From: Porphyromonadaceae bacterium UBA7207
Lineage (GTDB): Bacteria > Bacteroidota > Bacteroidia > Bacteroidales > Muribaculaceae
Assembly: GCA_002490635.1 (NCBI GenBank)
Contig: DKUJ01000037.1
Coordinates: 1 to 23,573, forward strand
Length of the DNA: 23,573 nt
Direction: 5' to 3'
Shown: piece after piece, positions 8,298 to 13,296 of the stretch
Numbering within the stretch: the first letter of the stretch is position 1
How the letters are laid out: every line of letters starts with the position of its first letter
Notes under the pieces: model-generated
Told to the model about the DNA's origin: nothing
Database searches by the model: none
The model's input: the letters and a program-made list of their open reading frames with translations, nothing else
Translations under genes and position numbers: made by a program

Positions 8298-8319
8298 AAG
8301 TCAGGACAAGTCAGGACAT
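8298..8319. repeat. Tandem decamer AGTCAGGACA x2; left copy of the island-flanking repeat
   Basis: AAGTCAGGACA occurs at 8298-8308 and again at 8308-8319, where it extends to AAGTCAGGACAT. The same 12-mer recurs in the same orientation at 13184-13195. It is either a target/attachment duplication around the AT-rich island or a regulator site shared by the permease and the GH133 gene. Confidence 0.6.
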
Positions 8320-8446
8320 GTGCGGCAGGTCTACAACGAGACCGTCGATGAAATCCGTGTCGACATCCGCAGCAACTGATAGCGGAGGACAATGCCCGCG
8401 ACAAGCCCGGACCTCCGGAGACACGCTCTGATGATAGCGCAGAATG

Positions 8447-8836
8447 TTACTGTCTGTCGGAAAGTATGTCGTTTTCGCGGTTGTATCGTTCTTCGTATTC
8501 GACAATAATTCGTTCAATGTCTTTTTTAAGTTCAGGAATATGGCGTACTACCAATCCCCACAGAAATTCAGTTTCCACGCTGTCATAACCATGAATTATG
8601 CGGTTGCGTGTATTGATAACTTACTTAGCGTTTGGAATCTCAAATGTAGGGTCTTTCTTCCTTATGCGGTTGATTGCTTCACCCATTATCTCTGTTTTGC
8701 GCTCCACAACACATCTTCGCATAAGGTCTTGTTCAAACAAATCAAATCTGTTTGGAAAGCCAACAAAGCAACTCTGCATTTCATTGATGGCATCCAAAAC
8801 ATCTTGAAGATGCTTCAAAATATATTCATCAGCCAT
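8447..8836 (-). pseudogene. HEPN-domain toxin (DUF86/HepT-like), interrupted by a nonsense codon
   Basis: HepT-like HEPN toxins are RNases that are neutralised by the partner MNT protein, which AMPylates a tyrosine in the RX4HXY motif. Here ATG at 8836 opens a frame with MADEYILKHLQDVLDAINEM and VVERKTEIMGEAINRI, typical of DUF86. Codon 72 is TAA (8621-8623). In the same frame the next codons read VINTRNRIIHGYDSVE, containing the intact RX4HXY motif (RNRIIHGY), then WGLVVRHIPELKKDIE, ending at TAA 8447-8449. The full product would be 129 codons with one internal stop. A single base change is the simplest explanation; the stop falls where the sister copy has serine (ARSIVNTR). The 71-residue product would lack the catalytic motif. 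The start overlaps the upstream MNT gene by 8 nt, the usual operon form. Confidence 0.85.
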
Positions 8837-9134
8837 AAATCATCTGTTTTGTACGATTGACATTGGCTATGAAGTACTTGTTTTTCAAACCTTTCTCTAC
8901 TACCAAATCGACTTTCCTGCCGAAAAGCCGTTCTAATGCGTCCCTAAAATCGAAATAGTTTGTAACGTAATCCCATTTCTCATGGTCGGTGGTGTCGAAG
9001 TTTACAAGCAAGTCCACATCACTTTGGTCGTTGAACCTATCGGTGAGGATAGAGCCAAAGACCGCCAAGGTCTTGACCTTGTGCTTGAGACAAAGGTCGA
9101 TGATTCGTTGCATGTTCAGTTCAATCAGCTTCAT
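8829..9134 (-). CDS. MNT-domain nucleotidyltransferase antitoxin (MntA-like)
   Basis: This is a minimal nucleotidyltransferase of 101 residues. The GSX10DXD motif is intact: G27-S28, then D39-V40-D41 (FGSILTDRFNDQSDVDLL), with a third acidic residue D76 in GRKVDLVVE. In type VII toxin-antitoxin systems such proteins transfer AMP to the HEPN toxin and silence it. ATG at 9134 overlaps the stop of the preceding HEPN remnant (ATGA), and the 3' end overlaps the next HEPN start by 8 nt, so four reading frames form one tightly coupled unit. The protein is a close paralogue of the one at 9493-9798, with the same MKLIELNM start and a similar RTKQMIYG end. It looks functional although its partner is broken. 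Confidence 0.87.
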   Translation of the reverse strand: MKLIELNMQRIIDLCLKHKVKTLAVFGSILTDRFNDQSDVDLLVNFDTTDHEKWDYVTNYFDFRDALERLFGRKVDLVVEKGLKNKYFIANVNRTKQMIYG

Positions 9135-9500
9135 AAGCCAGTCATGTCTGAAATATCGCTGTATGCATCAAGGTATTGTGTCACCTCCTCATTGAGGAGT
9201 GGGATATGATTGATTACGATGCCCCATATTATTTCCTTATCAAGGCTGTCGTAGCTGTGAATTACAAAATTCACGGGTATTCACTATACTACGAGCAGAA
9301 GTAATTGGAATAGCGGCATCGAGTTTGAGAACCCTGTTCATCGCTTCTCCGATTATGCCAATGTTGCGCTCGACGAACTTTCAATATACCCGGTCTTCGA
9401 CTAATACCTCAAAACGTTTTCCGCGAATCTCGGTTTCCTCGATAATCTCATTCGTGGCGGCAAGGATGTCAAACAGGTATTTCTCGATTCTGTTATCCAT
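9131..9500 (-). pseudogene. HEPN-domain toxin (DUF86/HepT-like), nonsense codon plus frameshift
   Basis: ATG at 9500 starts MDNRIEKYLFDILAATNEIIEE. Codon 40 is TGA (9381-9383), after which the same frame continues KFVERNIGIIGEAMNRVLK, clearly HEPN. At VNTR the frame breaks. One extra base at 9272 (read as G on the coding strand) separates VNTR from FVIHSYDSLDKEIIWGIVIN, and the frame then runs to TGA 9131-9133. Removing that base restores VNTRNFVIHSYD, with RX4HXY (RNFVIHSY) and a 123-codon gene. The copy therefore carries two independent lesions and is dead. It overlaps the upstream MNT gene by 8 nt and the downstream MNT start by 4 nt. The frame reconstruction is direct from sequence; the family is established knowledge (type VII HEPN/MNT systems). 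Confidence 0.85.
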
Positions 9501-9798
9501 AAATCAGTCGTTTGGTCACATCAAGCTCCTTGAGGAAATAAGGATTCTTCACAGCATCCTCGCACACCATATCTATATCCCTGCCGAGCAAGACTTTCAG
9601 CTCGTCAATGAAATCAAAAAAATTATCGGCGTATTCGAGTAATTTGATTTCTCCCTTTTTGAAAAGGACCGAGAAATCCACATCGCTCTGGTCGTTGAAG
9701 CGGGGAGTGAGGATGGAACCGAACACCCACAATTTCTCCACCTTGTACTTCTTGCACAAGGCAATGATTTTATCCATGTTCAGTTCAATCAACTTCAT
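9493..9798 (-). CDS. MNT-domain nucleotidyltransferase antitoxin, second copy
   Basis: A 101-residue paralogue of the 8829-9134 protein. It keeps GSX10DXD (G27-S28, D39-V40-D41 in FGSILTPRFNDQSDVDF) and the third aspartate D76 in LGRDIDMV. The two copies share their N-termini and motif spacing but differ elsewhere, so they are old paralogues, not a recent duplication. The expected activity is AMPylation of the adjacent HEPN toxin. It is the first gene of the MNT-HEPN-MNT-HEPN array, with a promoter-like TATCTTTG 35 nt upstream. The start ATG at 9798 is the first in frame. Confidence 0.87.
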   Translation of the reverse strand: MKLIELNMDKIIALCKKYKVEKLWVFGSILTPRFNDQSDVDFSVLFKKGEIKLLEYADNFFDFIDELKVLLGRDIDMVCEDAVKNPYFLKELDVTKRLIYG

Positions 9799-9832
9799 AA
9801 GCGTTAAATTCGCGTTGGTTGCAGGTGTTTCG

Positions 9833-9862
9833 CAAAGATAGCGATTCTTTCTGATATAGAAA
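9833..9862 (-). promoter_or_regulatory. Likely promoter of the MNT-HEPN array
   Basis: On the minus strand TATCTTTG (9840-9833) is an exact TAnnTTTG match, 34 nt before the MNT start. A weak upstream element TTTC (9862-9859) sits at an 18-nt spacing. The -7 element is convincing; the -33 is not. Confidence 0.55.
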
Positions 9863-10258
9863 CGCTTGAAGTCCGAAAATCGTTAGCGTTTATCCGCTGT
9901 GGGTTCAGTTGTGGGTTTGTGGGTTTGGAAATCTATCGGTGAACGATGATATTTCGGAATCATGTACTTTTTCTGATTCCACCTTATAAAATGGATTATT
10001 CCTGAAAAAAATGTACGTTGTCACTCCTTACTGTAATAGAGTGTGGAGCAATAGGCATAAGGGTGTCAACTATGCAGAAATCATCATTGCGCATGTCGCT
10101 GAATCTGATTCTTACTAAGCCGGGATGGCTGGTGCTTTCAACAACGTATCTCTGTGTTGTTCCAACGGGTCAGATTCTACGGATTTATGTTTGTAACCAC
10201 ACCCAAAGGAGCAGAGCAATATCAAACTGATTAGAAAGGATGGTAAGCGTTTATCTTA
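9863..10258. other. Gene-free AT-rich stretch inside the island
   Basis: No frame here looks like a protein; the longest (10018-10230, +) resembles no family and has no promoter. Visible structure is limited to a G-rich run (GGG at 9901, 9913 and 9921, then GG at 9927) made of imperfect TGTGGGTT repeats, and a small hairpin (GGAATCA 9956-9962 with TGATTCC 9974-9980). It is likely decayed island DNA. Confidence 0.4.
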
Positions 10259-11097
10259 CTATTCATAAAGGTATTCCCTGCCATTATGATATGAGGTAAT
10301 TGTATCAACGTTCAATATTTGTCGTCTTGCAAGAAGCCAGCCTAAGCTGTCGTAATCCTCAATTCTATGCAAAATAATCTTTCCATTGATAGGTTTGTAT
10401 ATCCACTTTTTACTATCTGAATATCCCCCATAAGAGAATGTTGATATTTCCTGAGTTGTATAATCAATCTCTGAAAGGTCATCTAAACGGCAAACGGGGC
10501 TATTCCTCTTGTTGAATCATAAAGATAATCGTAGCCAGTGCTTTCCCCATCCCAATATTGTAATCCATAAGCGACATAGGCATTAGAATACCGTTGTCCT
10601 TGTCTTGCATAATTCATAATCAATTCATCTTCTCCGTCAAAATTGACATCAAGGAAGAAAAAAGGCAATGCGCTGAATTGGCTAAATTTTATAGGCTTAG
10701 ACTTGTTAATTTGTGGATATTGATAGTCCAATTCCACCACATCAAAGTTCTCTATCTGCTTTCTATTCAAACTGTCAATTCTAAAAAACGAATTCGGCAA
10801 AGATATAAAGCAAGTGTCGTTCCGTAAAAATGCGATTTCAGCACTTCCAAACAATATAGAATCAATATAGGCGAAAGGGCGTACAGCAATTCTAACATCA
10901 AAGCCATTTATCTTATTGCTGTATTTGACAAAACAGATATTGTCTCCTTTGTCAAATATTTCAAAACCATCAGGAAAAGGCTTATGCGTAATTTCCAAAG
11001 TGTCATTCTCTAAATCACATGAATCCGTCTGTCCTGATTTTGAACAGCCAATCAAACAAAGCAAGACAATTAATAAAAAGAATGGTAAGTATTTCAT
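10259..11097 (-). pseudogene. Lipoprotein gene with a frameshift near its 3' end
   Basis: ATG at 11097 starts a lipoprotein signal peptide (hydrophobic core, lipobox LIGC at residues 15-18). The body carries a DVNFDGEDELIMNY segment near residue 155, a Ca-binding/FG-GAP-like DxNxDGxxEL pattern seen in XAC2610-like proteins. The first frame ends at a TAG near 10483. A second minus-strand frame runs on as PVCRLDDLSEIDYTTQEIS and ends YHNGREYLYE at TAG 10259-10261. The two join sensibly if two bases of the AGAG run (10506-10509) are removed, giving ...DSTRNSPVCRLDD... in about 278 residues. The gene is thus probably broken by a 2-bp duplication, losing about 77 C-terminal residues. It follows the ADP-ribosylglycohydrolase gene by 72 nt on the same strand. 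The function is unknown. Confidence 0.7.
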
Positions 11098-11169
11098 CTG
11101 TCGGAGTGATTTTTGTAGTTTATAGAGTGATTTGATAATAGTTTATGATTTACAATGATTCGGTAATTT

Positions 11170-11997
11170 TTACCGAATCATTGTAGTGTCCAGAACAGTG
11201 TTAAATTGATTGATAACGTCTTTAATATCATTCGGAAGTTTGTTAAGGCATTCCTTTATAATAAATTGAGGGATTTCGCCGTAATAAGCTGCCGCGATTC
11301 CTCCTGCAATAGCTGCCATAGTATCTGCGTCACCACCAAACGCTACAGACTTACGCACAGCAGATTCATAGTCTGTACTTTCTAAGAATGCGATTAATGA
11401 TTCTGGAACTGATTTCTGGCAACTTATCTCAAACTGATAAGAAGGTTGTATTTCCTCATATCGTCTGCTTAAATTATAAGCAAATTGATTTTCAATGTAT
11501 TCTTTAATTCTATTTTTATTGTAGCCATGCAATGCAAGAAATATTGAGGATGCTACGGCCTGTGCTCCCTTGATGCCATCTGGATGATTATGTGTGATTT
11601 CAGCAGATTGTTTTGCCAATGATAAACAATCATCTAAGTTATCCGCAAAAGCTCCAATTGAACTAACACGCATTGCAGACCCATTACCCCAACTGTTGTA
11701 TGGACCTTCTATGAATGAATATATCCAACTCCTGAACATTCGTCCATATCCAGCACGTGGATACCGTTTGCACCAATATTTAAGATGTATGTCAAATGGT
11801 ATATTGCGGACTAATGCATCCGCCATAGCAACAGAACACACTGTATCATCCGTGAATCTACTATATTCAGATAATAACTTGAAATCATATCTTTTTGTAG
11901 ATTGCCATTCATAGCACGACCCGATTATGTCTCCACAAATAGTTCCGATGAGAACAAGTTGAGACGCTTTGATTCTTTTACTTTGTAGATTATTCAT
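11170..11997 (-). CDS. ADP-ribosylglycohydrolase (DraG/ARH) family protein
   Basis: Members of this family use two Mg ions to hydrolyse ADP-ribose from proteins, nucleic acids or small molecules. The 275-residue protein has the diagnostic metal-binding motifs: FTDDTVCSVAMADAL (D50, D51, T52), SWGNGSAMRV (103-111), ITHNHPDGIKGAQAVA (134-149) and AFGGDADTMAAIAGGIAAAYYG (219-240; D223, D225, T226). It also has the N-terminal GxxxGDIIGSCYE start. All key residues are present and the length is normal. The gene begins 14 nt after the small gene 12012-12278, suggesting one transcript with the YcxB-like and lipoprotein genes. The substrate cannot be read from sequence. No ADP-ribosyltransferase is visible in the window, so it is not an obvious darT/darG- or draT/draG-type pair. 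Confidence 0.9.
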   Translation of the reverse strand: MNNLQSKRIKASQLVLIGTICGDIIGSCYEWQSTKRYDFKLLSEYSRFTDDTVCSVAMADALVRNIPFDIHLKYWCKRYPRAGYGRMFRSWIYSFIEGPYNSWGNGSAMRVSSIGAFADNLDDCLSLAKQSAEITHNHPDGIKGAQAVASSIFLALHGYNKNRIKEYIENQFAYNLSRRYEEIQPSYQFEISCQKSVPESLIAFLESTDYESAVRKSVAFGGDADTMAAIAGGIAAAYYGEIPQFIIKECLNKLPNDIKDVINQFNTVLDTTMIR

Positions 11998-12011
11998 TTA
12001 ATATCACAAGT

Positions 12012-12278
12012 TTACGCATATCTGTCAGTCTGTGGGTTCTCAAAGCGCACCCAAACAATGGCATTCCCACTTCGTTCAGTTTGTATGCACTCATTGTATA
12101 TAGTTTCCACCACATCATCAAGCTCTACACCGTTCCAATCCGTTTTACCAAGTTCTATTATCCCTACTGTCGGGCGTTTCATCACCACGCAGAGATTATT
12201 GTCTTGCCAATATGTTTGGTAAGAACGTTCTGTTAGCAAGAACTCATTATAATGAGTAATAAGATAGACAGCATCCAC
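12012..12278 (-). CDS. Small hypothetical protein (88 aa)
   Basis: I do not recognise this protein. It is soluble, with a Trp/Glu-rich pattern (TVGIIELGKTDWNGVELDDVV in the middle, NAIVWVRFENPQTDRYA at the end). Its start is GTG at 12278, one base after the TGA of the YcxB-like gene, so translation is probably coupled. No ATG exists in frame before an upstream stop. It ends 14 nt before the ADP-ribosylglycohydrolase gene. The tight spacing on both sides supports it as a real gene of a three- or four-gene unit. An immunity or regulatory role would be speculation. Confidence 0.6.
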   Translation of the reverse strand: MDAVYLITHYNEFLLTERSYQTYWQDNNLCVVMKRPTVGIIELGKTDWNGVELDDVVETIYNECIQTERSGNAIVWVRFENPQTDRYA

Positions 12279-12279
12279 T

Positions 12280-12792
12280 TCATAGTGATAAACCTTTTTG
12301 GGGATTCATCTGCCCCAATAAAGTAATCAGTTGCTTATCGCAAGCACTTTTAGGGATAAAAAATCCACTTACTTTTGAGAGACACAACGCATATCCATAT
12401 TTTGATGATTTTATGGAGTAGAGTATGCTGTATGGATAAGTGTTAGATCCAAACTTATCTGTTACGACAAAATGTTTTTCATAAAACTCATAAAACACCG
12501 TTAAATCCTCGTACATCTTATATGATTTGTATATTGCAGAGACGGAATATCCCTTATATCTATTCCAAATTATATAAATAGCGCATAGACATAGAACTAA
12601 TCCGATGAAAACATTATAGACACCTCCGATTATAAACAATATCAGTGCCATTAGCATATACCACACAATGAAGAACCATTCGGAAGTCCGTCTGATTAAA
12701 GAATTGTTCAGGGTGTCAGCGAATTGACTGAAATATTCTTCAGACCATTCGTAGGAGAGGGTAGCAAATGGGGCTTTTGTTGTAGAATCCAT
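12280..12792 (-). CDS. YcxB-like membrane protein
   Basis: The 170-residue protein starts at ATG 12792; a TTG at 12813 is less likely. A short N-terminal soluble part is followed by two adjacent membrane segments (about residues 40-80, IVWYMLMALILFIIGG and FIGLVLCLCAIYIIW). A C-terminal domain then has FYEKHFVVTDKFGSNTYPYS and GYALCLSKVSGFFIPKSAC, the pattern of YcxB-like C-terminal domains (a beta-rich fold that ends in 'iPK'). The function of the family is unknown. It is the first gene of the AT-rich unit continuing into the 88-aa gene and the ADP-ribosylglycohydrolase. No consensus promoter is evident before it; the 12846-13066 palindrome ends about 50 nt upstream. Confidence 0.6.
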   Translation of the reverse strand: MDSTTKAPFATLSYEWSEEYFSQFADTLNNSLIRRTSEWFFIVWYMLMALILFIIGGVYNVFIGLVLCLCAIYIIWNRYKGYSVSAIYKSYKMYEDLTVFYEFYEKHFVVTDKFGSNTYPYSILYSIKSSKYGYALCLSKVSGFFIPKSACDKQLITLLGQMNPQKGLSL

Positions 12793-12845
12793 ATATGCAT
12801 TCGTGTTCCTCAATCCTCTGCGGAACGGCTAAGTTATTGAACATA

Positions 12846-13066
12846 AAAAGGTGTGAGGATTGTATCTTGTCTTATCTCATTATCAGGTCTTGGCGTACCT
12901 TTGTAGCAGATAAAACAATAGCCCCACACCGATATTGCTATATAATCTGCCATTCACGGCAGGATATAAGCAACCGATGCAGGTGCTATTGCCAATCTTA
13001 CCTTTGCTACAATTCAAACCGCCAAGTTCGATAATGAAAGATAAAATTTCAATAACACCTTTTTTG
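12846..13066. repeat. Long imperfect palindrome (about 220 nt): MITE-like element or rod-shaped RNA
   Basis: The two halves are reverse complements over most of their length. Paired blocks, outside in, are AAAAAGGTGT/ACACCTTTTT, ATTG/CAAT, TTATCT/AGATAA, ATTATC/GATAAT, CTTGGCG (12889-12895)/CGCCAAG (13020-13026), GTAGC/GCTAC, CAATAGC (12916-12922)/GCTATTG (12985-12991), ACC/GGT, TTGCTATAT/ATATaAGCAA and CTGCC/GGCAG, around the loop ATTCAC (12952-12957). Between CTTGGCG and CAATAGC the strands form a large internal bubble. Both bubble strands carry TACCTTTG (12896-12903 and 12999-13006), a Bacteroidetes -7 promoter box. Near-direct repeats GTTATTGA (12833-12840) and GTTGTTGA (13071-13078) flank it, like an imperfect target duplication. 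It has no coding content. I favour a miniature inverted-repeat element; a 6S-like RNA is the main alternative. Confidence 0.6.
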
Positions 13067-13139
13067 TAAAGTTGTTGATTTCGTCTGCCAACTCTATGGC
13101 TCAGAAATCAAGTGCAAGTTTACAAAAAAAATGTTATTG
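13049..13139. repeat. Second long hairpin sharing an arm with the preceding palindrome
   Basis: AATAACACCTTTTTTGTAAA (13051-13070) pairs with TTTACAAAAAAAATGTTATT (13119-13138) with two mismatches. Nested inside are TTGATTTC/GAAATCAA and GCCA/TGGC around the loop ACTCTA. The left arm is also the right arm of the 12846-13066 palindrome, so the two structures exclude each other. The right arm is a further copy of the element's terminal sequence. Confidence 0.6.
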
Positions 13140-13183
13140 GCGGTGCTATATATGAGCATATATTTTTATATGTTCTACAACAT

Positions 13184-13195
13184 AAGTCAGGACAT
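13184..13195. repeat. Right copy of the 12-bp direct repeat AAGTCAGGACAT
   Basis: Identical in sequence and orientation to 8308-8319. It lies just where AT-rich island DNA gives way to host-like sequence, and 25 nt before the -33 box of the GH133 promoter. Confidence 0.6.
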
Positions 13196-13219
13196 TCTCG
13201 CCCGGCAAAGGCCAAATAA

Positions 13220-13252
13220 TTTGGCTTTGTTCTCGACTTATCCGTATCTTTG
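13220..13252 (+). promoter_or_regulatory. Promoter of the GH133-like gene
   Basis: TTTG (13220-13223), 21 nt, then TATCTTTG (13245-13252) match the Bacteroidetes consensus. The internal arrangement TTTGGCT-N5-CTCGACTTATC-NN-TATCTTTG is repeated exactly at the GH29 promoter (15739-15771). The ATG lies 45 nt downstream. Confidence 0.8.
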
Positions 13253-13296
13253 CTCCCCGAACACAGCACCTTATAAATCGACATACTTACTTTTAC

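Noticed and set aside
8320..8446. GC-rich segment just inside the left direct repeat as a gene
   Set aside because: Frames on both strands are short and unrecognisable; it may be host sequence or a gene tail, which slightly weakens the view that the repeat marks the exact island edge.
9901..9928. Possible G-quadruplex or tandem repeat (TGTGGGTT-like)
   Set aside because: Only three GGG runs plus a GG within a short imperfect repeat; too weak to claim a structure.
10018..10230. 70-codon frame on the + strand in the island
   Set aside because: No promoter, no family resemblance, and the surrounding DNA looks decayed.
13020..13145. CRISPR-like or invertible-promoter arrangement suggested by repeated arms
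   Set aside because: The repeats are nested inverted arms, not spaced direct repeats. No recombinase gene is nearby, and both promoter-like boxes face the same way, so neither a CRISPR array nor an inverton is supported.
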